A DNA stretch of 64,000 bases from Thiomicrorhabdus sp. Milos-T2. GTDB lineage: Bacteria; Pseudomonadota; Gammaproteobacteria; Thiomicrospirales; Thiomicrospiraceae. The notes beneath the pieces are model-generated. The model was not told the DNA's origin. It saw only the letters and a list, made by a program, of their open reading frames with translations, and made no database searches. The DNA is taken from NCBI RefSeq assembly GCF_000702325.1, contig NZ_KL370891.1, positions 1,941,306 to 2,005,305 of the forward strand, read 5' to 3'. This document shows positions 27,093 to 36,125 of this stretch, piece by piece; position 1 is the stretch's first letter; every line of letters begins with the position of its first letter. A program made the translations under genes and the position numbers.

Positions 27093-27461
27093 TTAATCAA
27101 ACAGTTTACTCATTTGTTGTAAAACTAACACTAACTGTTGCTCTACTACCCTAAATTCCTTTATTAACGCTTTTCCTTTTGGGGTTAACACACTCCCACC
27201 GCCTGATTTTCCGCCTTGTGCTTTTACAATTAAGGGTTCGTCATACATCGCATTTAATTCATCAATCAACTTCCAGGCTTTTTTATATGACATTCCCATA
27301 CTTTTTGCTGCTTGACTCATAGAACCATGCTTTTCAATTTTTTCCAGCAGTTCAATTCGACCTATTCCAATATACCCAGCATGTTTACCGGTAATCCAGA
27401 AACGCGCTCTTATATTATCTGAATATGCCTCGCCAGGAAGTTTACTCTTGTCTTCTGACAT
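27093..27461 (-). CDS. ModE-type winged-helix regulator (HTH domain only)
   Basis: 122 residues. RIELLEKIEKHGSMSQAAKSMGMSYKKAWKLIDELNAMYDEPLIVKAQGGKSGGGSVLTPKGKALI is the LysR-like winged helix of ModE N-terminal domains. The molybdate-binding MOP domains of full ModE are missing, so the effector is unclear; free-standing members of this type are common. No molybdate transport genes are adjacent. It could regulate the divergent 66-residue membrane protein (inference). Confidence 0.85.
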   Translation of the reverse strand: MSEDKSKLPGEAYSDNIRARFWITGKHAGYIGIGRIELLEKIEKHGSMSQAAKSMGMSYKKAWKLIDELNAMYDEPLIVKAQGGKSGGGSVLTPKGKALIKEFRVVEQQLVLVLQQMSKLFD

Positions 27462-27746
27462 GTATTTACCTTTTATGTCTTATATATATGAGTTAGTCTT
27501 GCATCTATGACTTTATTTAGCCGACTAACATGATAAGCAACTATGATTGACAATGAACGTTGTTATTATCAATAATATTAAAGTGAGACTTATATTTTAG
27601 GTCATCAGTCTGAAATAGAGACTGAATAGATACTATTTCTAGATTCTATTTCATTCATTATAATAAAAATAATTAAAAATGATTAAAACAACCAGCTTCG
27701 CTCTTTAAAAGAAGCAAAAGCTATATTAAAAACTCTGGAGCATATT

Positions 27747-27947
27747 ATGAACGTAGGAACATTAGACAGAATTATTCGTATTATTTTAGGATTAGCTTTA
27801 ATTGCACTTGCTTATACTGGTACAACTGGGGCGTGGGCTTATATTGGTGTTATTCCCTTAGCTACTGGACTTTTAAAATGGTGCCCTCTTTACACGCTTT
27901 TAGGTGTTCAGACTTGTCTTTTACATGAAACTGTAAAACGTGACTAA
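27747..27947 (+). CDS. Small DUF2892-family membrane protein
   Basis: 66 residues starting MNVGTLDRIIRIILGLALIAL, the typical opening of DUF2892 proteins, with two hydrophobic segments (about 10-25 and 28-45) and a CPLY..LGVQTC pair. In other bacteria this domain occurs alone or fused to rhodanese (YgaP), hinting at a link to sulphur chemistry. GGAG lies 8 bases upstream of the ATG. Monocistronic, with a terminator at 28029. Confidence 0.85.
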   Translation: MNVGTLDRIIRIILGLALIALAYTGTTGAWAYIGVIPLATGLLKWCPLYTLLGVQTCLLHETVKRD

Positions 27948-28028
27948 CCCTTTAAGAACTTACATTTTTTAATATGAGAACGTTTCAAGAATCTCACTGT
28001 TAATAAAATACAACGTTAGTAAACTCAG

Positions 28029-28069
28029 AAGCCAAGTTATTCTACTACTAGTTTAACTTGGCTTTTTTT
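28029..28069 (+). terminator. Terminator after the DUF2892 gene
   Basis: AAGCCAAGTTA / TAACTTGGCTTTTTTT hairpin with a T run on the plus strand. Confidence 0.88.
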
Positions 28070-28171
28070 GTGCATAATTAACCAAAACAGCTCATCTGGC
28101 TTTAAAAGCCTTGCAATTAAACGTAAAAAATTAAAGAATGGACAAGTATTTCACTTAATCGATTAGTAATT

Positions 28172-29224
28172 ATGCAAACAGATGCTTTTAAAAAACTAGT
28201 TAACAGATATCGAGCCAATAATTCGAGCAAACTTGACTCTAAAGTAATGGCTGAAAAAGCGCTTAAGGAAATTAAGCAACTAGCACTCCCAGCCACTCCT
28301 ATTTACTTCACGCTAATGTATGAAGTGGTGAGTCAAATTGATCCTGACCTGGCAAATTCAATTCAAGATGCCATCAATACCAACACGTTAAACAACAGCA
28401 AAGCTGAAGAACTTTTTATTGGTTTTTTAACTCAATATATCTATAACGGACTACCACCAGAAGAAGTTGAAAGCATTCTAAACACCCTTTTAGAAGAAAT
28501 ATCCTCTTGGCTTCATCAAAGCAAAATTAATGAAAAGATTTTGACTTCGGAAATAACACTCCTTAGCCAAGAAAAGCTTCCAACTCATGTTGCTGAACAA
28601 GTTAACAACAAGATTTTACCTACTTTACAGAATTTCTTTAACGCCAATGACAGCTTAAAAAAACAAGTTGAAGACTCTTCTCTTGAAATTACTCAACTTA
28701 AAAATGAATTGCAACATGCTCGTAATGAGGCTAAGACAGATGCATTAACTAATATTCCAAACCGACGTGGCTTTAATGAAATTATTGCTTGCATGATGAA
28801 TGAAGCGGATTTAAAAAACACCCCTTTTTCAATTATTATTTTGGATATTGATTTCTTTAAATTTATTAACGATGAATTTGGTCATTTGATTGGGGATAGT
28901 GTTTTGCGCTATTTAGCCAAACAACTCAATGAAGAAACAAAAGGGAAAGATGCGGTTGCTAGGATTGGTGGTGAAGAGTTTGTGGTTTTATTGCCTAATA
29001 CTAACTATGAGAATGCGATTAATGTCGCTAATAATTTACGCCAAAAAATAGAAGATAATCGCCTAAAAGTTAAAAACCAAAATGCAAAGTTAAAACTAAC
29101 TGTTTCAGCGGGGGTAGCTACCTATGATTTTAACGAATCCAGTGATGAGTTGTTGAATCGAGCCGATCAAGCCTTGTATAAAGCCAAAAACAGTGGGCGT
29201 AATAAAGTCTGCGGTGCGGAATAA
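28172..29224 (+). CDS. Diguanylate cyclase (GGDEF)
   Basis: 350 residues, soluble. The N-terminal ~170 residues are helical without a recognised sensor, and a coiled-coil stretch (160-190) leads to the GGDEF domain, starting DALTNIPNRRGFNEI. The active-site motif is GGEEF at 266-270 (ARIGGEEFVVL), so the enzyme should make c-di-GMP. The RxxD inhibitory site five residues upstream is not present (KGKD instead), so product inhibition may be missing. Single gene; a c-di-GMP signalling role in surface behaviour is likely given the pilus genes nearby and a GGDEF/EAL protein at 55-58 kb. Confidence 0.92.
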   Translation: MQTDAFKKLVNRYRANNSSKLDSKVMAEKALKEIKQLALPATPIYFTLMYEVVSQIDPDLANSIQDAINTNTLNNSKAEELFIGFLTQYIYNGLPPEEVESILNTLLEEISSWLHQSKINEKILTSEITLLSQEKLPTHVAEQVNNKILPTLQNFFNANDSLKKQVEDSSLEITQLKNELQHARNEAKTDALTNIPNRRGFNEIIACMMNEADLKNTPFSIIILDIDFFKFINDEFGHLIGDSVLRYLAKQLNEETKGKDAVARIGGEEFVVLLPNTNYENAINVANNLRQKIEDNRLKVKNQNAKLKLTVSAGVATYDFNESSDELLNRADQALYKAKNSGRNKVCGAE

Positions 29225-29379
29225 ATTTTTAGCGCAAAATTAATCGAGACATTTCGTTTATTAATCATACCTAGATAAACGTTTCTCGTGCAAATTTTCG
29301 CATATTCACGCATATTTTTAAACCTGTCTAAACCTATCTAAATCTAATAAAACACCCTAAAAAGTTGCCCATCATTCTT

Positions 29380-30450
29380 ATGTTTCAATCCATTAAAAAA
29401 CAAACGGCTGTTAACCTTATTACTGGCTCACTCGGCGCAGGTAAAACAACACTTTTAAAGAATTTAATTAAATTTAAACCTAAAGATGAAAACTGGGCTA
29501 TTTTGGTTAATGAGTTTGGCGCCATTGGCTTAGACGGTGCCATTTTAGAACAAAATTTAGATATCACTATTGCACAAATACCGGGAGGTTGCATTTGTTG
29601 TAGTGCTCAAGGTGAGCTTAAAGATGCTATTGAAACCTTACTTAAAAGCCAAAATTTAGACCGATTATTAATTGAACCGACCGGTTTAGGTGAGCCTGAT
29701 GTCTTGGTTGACCTATTACAAAGCCCCTTTTTTCAAGAACGCTTTAATGTACAGACGGTTTTTGCCGTTCTTGATGCCTTTAGCACAGGCATAAAAGAGA
29801 TTGAGCAATACACTATTTACCAAAATTTACTCAATATGGCTGATGTCGTCATTCTCAACAAAACAGACCAAACCTCACCAGAGCAAGTACAAGAGCTTGA
29901 GAATTATGCAAACAACCTTTTCCCCGCTAAAACCTCTGTAATCAGCACTAATCACGCTAAAATCGAGCACAACTATTTAAATTTAGGCCGTCAACAAAGC
30001 CATCAAGCCAATACCCGTCAATTAAACGCTAATATTAACCAAAGTCAGCCGTCTAAACACCATCAATCCTCTAGCGAATTTAGCCAAACTGAGGATTTTA
30101 CAATCCCCTCTCATGTTGAATTACCAGGCCTGGTAGCCCGTAAAACTCAAAATCAACTCGATACCCTTTCGGTTGGTTGGATTTTTAATGACAGCATTGA
30201 GTTTGACTGGACATTAATTCAGGAGCAATTTAGTCATTTAAGCACTCTGCCTAAAAATCAAGAGCCTTTGCGTGCTAAAGGTATTTTTAAAGTAGGTAAA
30301 CCTTGGATGTTGTTTCAATGGGTTAATAACCAAACGTCTAGAGAGATTATTGCCTACCGTCGCGATTCAAGAATTGAACTACTTCTACCCAATACGACAG
30401 AATTTGACTTTAGCCAGTTTGAAGAGATGCTTAAAAAAGCTCAGAAATAA
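29380..30450 (+). CDS. COG0523 (CobW/ZigA-type) metal-chaperone GTPase
   Basis: About 356 residues from ATG 29380 (a TTG at 29365 is the alternative). P-loop GSLGAGKTT, the metal-binding GGCICCS motif (CxCC) and the guanine specificity motif LNKTD are all present; a CobW_C domain lies after ~260. COG0523 proteins deliver metals, often zinc, to client proteins. Between the G domain and CobW_C is a His/Gln/Asn/Ser-rich linker (about 205-240), which holds the palindrome at 30123-30134 encoding PGLV near its end. No Zur box was found by eye. Confidence 0.88.
   Translation: MFQSIKKQTAVNLITGSLGAGKTTLLKNLIKFKPKDENWAILVNEFGAIGLDGAILEQNLDITIAQIPGGCICCSAQGELKDAIETLLKSQNLDRLLIEPTGLGEPDVLVDLLQSPFFQERFNVQTVFAVLDAFSTGIKEIEQYTIYQNLLNMADVVILNKTDQTSPEQVQELENYANNLFPAKTSVISTNHAKIEHNYLNLGRQQSHQANTRQLNANINQSQPSKHHQSSSEFSQTEDFTIPSHVELPGLVARKTQNQLDTLSVGWIFNDSIEFDWTLIQEQFSHLSTLPKNQEPLRAKGIFKVGKPWMLFQWVNNQTSREIIAYRRDSRIELLLPNTTEFDFSQFEEMLKKAQK
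30123..30134. repeat. Iterated palindrome ACCAGGCCTGGT (copy 6)
   Basis: Perfect copy inside the COG0523 GTPase gene, read as PGLV. Confidence 0.9.
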
Positions 30451-30961
30451 GCTTTAGCTTCTTAATATCCCTTTAAACATTTTAGTGCGAAACCCACCCC
30501 TTTTTGACGCATAGAAAACTCGTAAAATGACGCACAATTGACATTAACTACTTTTTTAAAAAATCAAGTATTTTCTGCTCTTTTTTCCATAGAGTTTTTT
30601 TTAACCTAATAGATTTTTTTTAACCTAATTTTTTTCAGGTAGTCACAGACTTATCCACAGGCTCATAGGCAAGTTTTTTGGGCTTTTAGCCATTTTTTCC
30701 ACAGATTTTCATCCAACAGTTTGCCAATATTGTGGTTTTTTTAACACTTGCACACATTTGCAAAATCTACTATATTTTGCGTTATCGTTTTTACGCTAAA
30801 ACTAGATGTTGTGTAATTGAGTTAAAAATATACAACACAATTAATACCCTTATTTACAATTGATTTTCTAATGTTACGCTAAGATGATGAATTTACTACG
30901 GATTCGTTTTTAAATGATTTTTTAGTTCATCTTTTTTATACACAGGTTGAAAAAAGCACCC
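30451..30961 (+). promoter_or_regulatory. nrdA upstream region with DnaA boxes
   Basis: 510 bp without a gene. A perfect DnaA box TTATCCACA is at 30651-30659, with near matches TTTTCCACA (30695-30703) and TTATACACA (30936-30944, just upstream of nrdA). The nrdAB promoter of E. coli is bound by DnaA, so control of dNTP supply with replication is plausible. An inverted TTGTGT...ACACAA pair (about 30811-30840) might be part of an NrdR or other operator; this is weak. Confidence 0.55.
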
Positions 30962-33229
30962 ATGACTAACAAAAATATTCAAGTTACCAAACGTAATGGA
31001 ATACAAGAATCCATCGATTTGGAAAAAATTCATAGAGTAATTACATGGGCTGCGGAAGGGCTCGAAAATGTCTCTGTTTCTGAAGTAGAATTGCGTTCTC
31101 ATATTCAGTTTTATGATGGAATTACAACCTCTGATATTCACGAAACTATTGTTAAGTCAGCTGCCGATTTAATTTCTGAAAACGCACCTGATTACCAACA
31201 TTTATCAGCACGTTTAGCCATTTTTCACCTAAGAAAAAAAGCATTTGATCGTTTTACGCCACCTGCATTATTTGAACACACCAACAAAATGGTTCGTAGT
31301 GGGCATTATGACAGCCAGATATTAGAAGATTATTCTAAAGCGGATATTGATGAACTTGATGCTTACATTGACCATGCGCGTGATTTAACCTTCAGTTATG
31401 CCGCGGTTAAACAATTAGAGGGTAAATATCTAGTTCAAAACCGTGTAACGGGTAAAATTTACGAAAGTCCGCAGTTTATTTATATGCTGATTCCAATGTG
31501 CTTATTTGCTCATTACCCTGCAGAAACTCGCTTACAATATATTAAAGATTTTTACGATGCCTCTTCACAGTTCAAATTGTCATTACCAACGCCAATTATG
31601 TCTGGTGTGCGTACCCCAACGCGTCAATTTAGTTCTTGTGTATTAATTGAGTGTGGTGACTCTTTAGACTCCATTAACGCCACTTCATCATCCATCGTTA
31701 AGTATGTTTCACAGCGTGCGGGGATTGGAGTCAACGTTGGGCGAATTCGTGCATTAGGAAGTGAAATTCGCGGTGGCGAAGCGTATCACACTGGAATGAT
31801 TCCATTTATTAAGCACTTTCAAACAGCCGTAAAATCTTGTTCGCAAGGTGGCGTACGTGGTGGTGCAGCAACGCTTTTCTATCCTATCTGGCATTTAGAA
31901 GTAGAATCTTTACTGGTACTTAAAAATAACCGTGGTGTTGAAGAGAACCGTGCACGTCACTTAGATTACGGTGTACAAATCAATAAAATGATGTACACCC
32001 GAATGATTGAAGGTGGAGATATTAGCCTATTCAGTCCATCGGATGCTCCGGGTCTATATGATGCGTTTTTTGAAGACCAAGATGAGTTTGAACGTCTTTA
32101 TAAAATCTATGAAGCCGATGAAAATATTCGTAAGAAAAAAGTCAAAGCCATCGACTTGTTCACTCAAATGGCTCAAGAGCGCGCTCAAACCGGACGTATT
32201 TATATTCAAAACGTCGATCACTGCAATACTCACAGCCCATTTGATCCAAGTAAAGCGCCTGTTCATCAATCTAACTTGTGTTTAGAAATAGCCTTGCCTA
32301 CAGCCCCTCTGAATTCGGTAGAAGACCCAAATGGTGAAATTGCATTATGCACACTTTCAGCATTCAACTTGGGTGCACTAGAAAACCTAGAAGAATTAGA
32401 ATCACTTTCAGATTTAGTCGTTCGAGCCTTAGACAGCCTATTAGATTATCAAGACTACCCAGTAGAAGCCGCACGCCGAGCAAGTATGGGACGCCGTACT
32501 TTAGGTGTAGGTGTTACCAATATGGCTTACTACTTAGCTAAAAATAAAACTAAATATTCTGATGGTTCCGCAAATGGCCTAATACACCGTACCTTTGAAG
32601 CCATTCAATACAACTTGTTAAAAGCCTCTAATAATTTAGCTCAAGAACAAGGGGCTTGTAGCTATTTTGCAGACACAAATTATGCACAAGGTATTTTACC
32701 GATTGATACCTACAAAAAAGAGCTTGATGAAGTTTGCAGTGAACCGCTACATCTTGACTGGGAAACATTACGCTCTGATATCAAAGAACACGGTTTACGT
32801 AACTCAACCTTAACGGCATTAATGCCTTGTGAAACTTCTTCACAGATTACTAACTCGACCAATGGTATTGAACCACCCCGAGGCTATGTCTCTGTTAAAG
32901 CTTCTAAAGACGGCATATTAAAGCAAGTTGTTCCAGGTTTTAAAGAACACCGTGATGATTATGAACTACTATGGCAGATCCCCGATAATAAAGGTTATTT
33001 ACAGCTTGTCGGTATTATGCAGAAGTTTGTTGACCAAGCGATTTCATCCAATACAAACTACGACCCAGCCAGATTTAATGAAGAAAAAGTTCCTATTAAA
33101 CTGGTTCTTCAAGATTTGCTTTACGCCTATAAAATGGGGCTTAAAACGCTGTATTACCATAATACGCGTGACGGGGCGGATGACAACCAAGAGGATGATG
33201 GCTGCGCTGGCGGGGCTTGCAAACTTTAA
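30962..33229 (+). CDS. nrdA: Ribonucleoside-diphosphate reductase, alpha subunit (class Ia)
   Basis: About 755 residues from ATG 30962 (an in-phase TTG lies 15 bp upstream). The ATP-cone allosteric domain covers residues 1-90 (KRNGIQESIDLEKIHRVITWAAEG). The catalytic barrel follows with the substrate-binding loop TPTRQFSSCVLIECGDS (first redox Cys) and the NLCLEIALPT stretch (second active-site Cys). The C-terminal tail DDGCAGGACKL carries the Cys pair that receives electrons from thioredoxin or glutaredoxin. It reduces NDPs to dNDPs with NrdB. Its partner gene is not adjacent but about 8.8 kb downstream at 41988. Confidence 0.97.
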   Translation: MTNKNIQVTKRNGIQESIDLEKIHRVITWAAEGLENVSVSEVELRSHIQFYDGITTSDIHETIVKSAADLISENAPDYQHLSARLAIFHLRKKAFDRFTPPALFEHTNKMVRSGHYDSQILEDYSKADIDELDAYIDHARDLTFSYAAVKQLEGKYLVQNRVTGKIYESPQFIYMLIPMCLFAHYPAETRLQYIKDFYDASSQFKLSLPTPIMSGVRTPTRQFSSCVLIECGDSLDSINATSSSIVKYVSQRAGIGVNVGRIRALGSEIRGGEAYHTGMIPFIKHFQTAVKSCSQGGVRGGAATLFYPIWHLEVESLLVLKNNRGVEENRARHLDYGVQINKMMYTRMIEGGDISLFSPSDAPGLYDAFFEDQDEFERLYKIYEADENIRKKKVKAIDLFTQMAQERAQTGRIYIQNVDHCNTHSPFDPSKAPVHQSNLCLEIALPTAPLNSVEDPNGEIALCTLSAFNLGALENLEELESLSDLVVRALDSLLDYQDYPVEAARRASMGRRTLGVGVTNMAYYLAKNKTKYSDGSANGLIHRTFEAIQYNLLKASNNLAQEQGACSYFADTNYAQGILPIDTYKKELDEVCSEPLHLDWETLRSDIKEHGLRNSTLTALMPCETSSQITNSTNGIEPPRGYVSVKASKDGILKQVVPGFKEHRDDYELLWQIPDNKGYLQLVGIMQKFVDQAISSNTNYDPARFNEEKVPIKLVLQDLLYAYKMGLKTLYYHNTRDGADDNQEDDGCAGGACKL

Positions 33230-33331
33230 ACAGGTCTTTTTGCCCAAACTCTGCGTTGGATAACCGCTCGTTTACAGATGTAAACTTCGCAATTATCCGC
33301 CTTGATTTTAGGCAAAAATACTCTGTTTAAA
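33225..33331. repeat. Nested palindromic element overlapping the nrdA stop
   Basis: Outer arms TTTAAACAG..TTTTTGCC (33225-33244) and GGCAAAAA..CTGTTTAAA pair. Inside are GGATAA/TTATCC and, at the centre, GTTTAC-agat-GTAAAC. The outer arm includes the TAA stop of nrdA. It looks like a REP-type or structured RNA element. Confidence 0.7.
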
Positions 33332-33352
33332 GAGATGTACTTTTTGAATATT

Positions 33353-33387
33353 AAAGCGATTGAATTTAGTTATTCAATCGCTTTTTT
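33353..33387 (+). terminator. Terminator of nrdA
   Basis: AAAGCGATTGAA / TTCAATCGCTTTTTT hairpin with a T run. Confidence 0.85.
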
Positions 33388-33442
33388 ATTGATAATTTAA
33401 GGCTATCCGAAGCCCACTATTACAATATTGCCCACAGGAGTT

Positions 33443-33454
33443 ACCAGGCCTGGT
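33443..33454. repeat. Iterated palindrome ACCAGGCCTGGT (copy 7)
   Basis: Perfect intergenic copy, extended to the 18-bp palindrome GTTACCAGGCCTGGTAAC. Confidence 0.9.
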
Positions 33455-33526
33455 AACTTGGTAAAAAGTAATTTTAATCACTCAATAAAGAACCCAGCAA
33501 CAAGACCCATCACACATCTATTAGAT

Positions 33527-33624
33527 AAGTCATTGCGAGCAGAGCGAAGCAATCTATGGCTAACCTCTAATTCTTTATTTTGCCGATAACCCTGGATTGC
33601 TTCACTTCGTTCGCAATGACGATA
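33527..33624. repeat. Dispersed inverted repeat of the 'cattgcgagc..gcaatgac' type
   Basis: Inverted halves CATTGCGAGCAGAGCGAAGC and GCTTCACTTCGTTCGCAATG enclose about 50 bp. This repeat type is widespread in bacteria. A single half is at about 24799-24825. Confidence 0.75.
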
Positions 33625-33727
33625 GGGTTGGTTGATAACGAGTTTGGTGCAGAGCTGGTTAATATAGTTAATTAAAATATCTAATTAATATAGTTAATTA
33701 ATAGAACTAATTAAAAACTCAATAAAC

Positions 33728-34687
33728 TCACATCACTTCCGCAAATGCTGGCCAATTATGGTCTTTATGGCTTACAGCAATAAAAAACGGGTTTAGCAGT
33801 GATTCGGTTTGAATGTATTCAAGAGGATGTCCGGCGGCATTTAAAACCGCTCCACCTGCGACTTCTAAAATACATTGTGCTGCTGCCGTATCCCATAAAG
33901 AGGTGGGGCCAAAGCGTGGGTAAATATCGGCCTTACCTTCTGCGACTAAACAGGTTTTTAAAGCCGACCCCATTTTAATTTTAGAACAGTAACCCAGCTG
34001 CGCCATAAAGCGTTGCAACTCTCCTCCATGCCTTCGGCTTACTGCCACTTTATAAGATGCTTCGCTTGATTGACCATCAGGTAATGTTGCTACCTGAATA
34101 TTTACGGCTTGTTCAACTAAGTTTTGCCAATCTAGTTCTGCTTCAGTCTTAATCGGCAGCAAATTGCTGATTTTTGCCGCTCTATCAGAATCTATAAGGC
34201 TGTTTTCTGCAGTTTCTTTGTTTTTATGCTTTTGGTGTTTATACTTTGGATTTTTATGCTTTTGGTGTTTATAAGCAAAATACATATTCCCCAATTCAGT
34301 TCCATAAACTACGCCTAAAACGGGGCGATGATTATGAATTAGAGCAATATTTACACTATATTCTCCAGTATTGGCAATAAATTCTTTGGTGCCGTCTAAA
34401 GGATCTACTAACCAATAGGTTGACCAGGCCTGGCGTTTTTCAAAAGGCACGTGTTCAACACTTTCTTCGGTAATAAGGGGAATATCTGGAGTGAGCTCTT
34501 TGAGGGCCAAACAAATTAAATCATCGGCTACTTTATCAGCCACTGTAACAGGAGTGCCGTCGGCTTTTCGTTCTATATCAAGCGCAACATTTTGATGGTA
34601 GTATTTAGAAATGAGTAACCCAGCGTTATAAGCAATCTCACAAACTTGGGGTAACCACTCTTCTAACTCTAAAGACGTGTCTGTCAT
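33728..34687 (-). CDS. cysQ: 3'(2'),5'-bisphosphate nucleotidase CysQ
   Basis: CysQ hydrolyses PAP, a by-product of sulphate assimilation. The lithium-sensitive phosphatase motifs are present: DGTPVTVADK (43-52), EES (74-76), DPLDGTKEF (95-103) and SLWDTAAAQCIL near the C-terminus. At 319 residues it is longer than usual because of a ~35-residue insertion around 137-170 with an exact internal duplication, YKHQKHKN at 139-146 and 149-156. A palindrome variant ACCAGGCCTGGC (34423-34434) encodes QAW at 86-88. It is 36 bp downstream of nudE and co-transcribed with it. Confidence 0.93.
   Translation of the reverse strand: MTDTSLELEEWLPQVCEIAYNAGLLISKYYHQNVALDIERKADGTPVTVADKVADDLICLALKELTPDIPLITEESVEHVPFEKRQAWSTYWLVDPLDGTKEFIANTGEYSVNIALIHNHRPVLGVVYGTELGNMYFAYKHQKHKNPKYKHQKHKNKETAENSLIDSDRAAKISNLLPIKTEAELDWQNLVEQAVNIQVATLPDGQSSEASYKVAVSRRHGGELQRFMAQLGYCSKIKMGSALKTCLVAEGKADIYPRFGPTSLWDTAAAQCILEVAGGAVLNAAGHPLEYIQTESLLNPFFIAVSHKDHNWPAFAEVM
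34220..34273. repeat. 30-bp tandem duplication inside cysQ
   Basis: Two copies of a 'tttttatgcttttggtgttt' unit encode YKHQKHKN twice in a His/Lys-rich loop. Confidence 0.85.
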
Positions 34688-34723
34688 GATATGCCTACAT
34701 GTATTAAGCTGAATAACACCTAG

Positions 34724-35272
34724 TTAGATGTAATTACGTTCTTTTAATAAAAGCATTAACGCCGCATAAGCTCTGCCTTCACTAAAATCGGGGTCTTCAA
34801 GCAACTTAGGCCAATCTGAAAGATGCCATTTTACCACCTCAAGCGGTTCAGGCTCATCCCCTTCGGCCTCTTGCACCGTTAAGTCTGTTGCTAAGACAAT
34901 ATGAGTAAGATGTGTCATATAACCTGCCGCTAAACTGACTGAATCTAACAGTTTTACGTTAGCAGGCAAAAAACTTATTTCTTCTTGGCTTTCCCGAATA
35001 CTGGCTTCTTTCCAAGTTTCGCCAGGGTCAATTTTACCTTTTGGAAACCCTAATTCATACCGCCCTACCCCGGCTCCATATTCACGAATGAGTAAAATAT
35101 GATTGTCCTCTAACAGCGGTATAATCAACACCGCACCCGCTTCACTGCCCAATAACCGCTCATACGTGACTTGCATGCCATTTGAGAATTCAATCTCTTG
35201 TGATTGCACAGTAAAAATCCGCGACTTAGCGGCAATATTTTCAGCTAAAATGGAGGGCATCTTTTTTGACAT
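34724..35272 (-). CDS. nudE: ADP-compounds hydrolase NudE
   Basis: 182 residues with a full Nudix box, GKIDPGETWKEASIRESQEEISF (G..E...REUxEE), within the ELGFPKGKIDPGE context typical of NudE. It hydrolyses ADP-ribose, NADH and similar ADP compounds. It precedes cysQ on the same strand and is divergent from the yrfG-like gene; this trio is seen in other gammaproteobacteria. Confidence 0.93.
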   Translation of the reverse strand: MSKKMPSILAENIAAKSRIFTVQSQEIEFSNGMQVTYERLLGSEAGAVLIIPLLEDNHILLIREYGAGVGRYELGFPKGKIDPGETWKEASIRESQEEISFLPANVKLLDSVSLAAGYMTHLTHIVLATDLTVQEAEGDEPEPLEVVKWHLSDWPKLLEDPDFSEGRAYAALMLLLKERNYI

Positions 35273-35374
35273 ATAAGCTTACTCGTTTTAGATTATTTGC
35301 GTTTATACATTAATGAGACCCTTGCTCAAGGTCTTTTAGTTTTATTAAACTCATCATACGCTACAGGATAAAAA

Positions 35375-36058
35375 TTGCCAATGACTCACTCTGTGACAAA
35401 TCCGTTAATAAATTGGTCTGAAATTGATACCGTATTACTCGATATGGATGGGACTTTGCTTGATTTGCACTTTGACTGGAACTTTTGGATGCACGTCATT
35501 CCTCAAGCCTATGCAGACAAAAACAATCTCTCATTAGAAGATGCTAAAGCACTGATACATACTAAAATTCACTCTCAAACGGGTACGTTAAATTGGTATT
35601 GCTTAGATTATTGGACTGAAACGTTAAACCTACCAATTGCAGAACTCAAGCATGAACTTCGCAATCAAATAAAAGTACACCCTCAAGTCATGACCTTTTT
35701 AGCTTTTCTAAAAGCACAAAACAAAACCGTAGTCATGGTAACTAATGCTCACAGAGACAGCTTGGTGATTAAACTTGAAATGACAGAAATAGAGCCCTAT
35801 TTTGACAAAATGGTTTCCGCACATGATTTTGGGATGCCTAAAGAAGATATTGCTATCTGGTCAGAGATTCAAAATATTATTTCTTACAATCCACAAAAAA
35901 CCTTACTAATTGATGATAATGTTCACGCCTTAACAACCGCAAAAAAATATGGCATTAAACATTTACTTTGTGCAACCTTCGTTAGCCCTAAATTAGACAG
36001 AATAGATCCTAAAGATTTCCCTAGTTTTCATCATTATTCTGAAATTATGCCGAGTTAA
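35375..36058 (+). CDS. yrfG: GMP/IMP nucleotidase YrfG (HAD family)
   Basis: 227 residues. HAD motif I is LLDMDGTLLDLHFDWNFW, motif II is MVTNAHRDSL and motif IV is LLIDDNVHAL. The DLxFDxxFW stretch after motif I is characteristic of YrfG, a 5'-nucleotidase for GMP and IMP. The gene is divergent from nudE, which makes it part of a nucleotide-housekeeping cluster. The start at 35375 is followed closely by MTH; either Met could be used. Confidence 0.9.
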   Translation: MPMTHSVTNPLINWSEIDTVLLDMDGTLLDLHFDWNFWMHVIPQAYADKNNLSLEDAKALIHTKIHSQTGTLNWYCLDYWTETLNLPIAELKHELRNQIKVHPQVMTFLAFLKAQNKTVVMVTNAHRDSLVIKLEMTEIEPYFDKMVSAHDFGMPKEDIAIWSEIQNIISYNPQKTLLIDDNVHALTTAKKYGIKHLLCATFVSPKLDRIDPKDFPSFHHYSEIMPS

Positions 36059-36125
36059 ATTTAGCCTTTAAGCTACTAAACCTTAAATAATTAACTCGTT
36101 TATTTAACTGTGAAAGATTGTATTA

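Noticed and set aside
30640-30950. Replication origin (DnaA boxes, AT-rich)
   Set aside because: Only one perfect box, no dnaA, dnaN, gidA or parAB neighbours; a regulated nrdA promoter explains it better.
33441-33456. ACCAGGCCTGGT as a rho-independent terminator
   Set aside because: No following T run, eight copies lie inside genes, and real terminators are present separately (for example 33353-33387).
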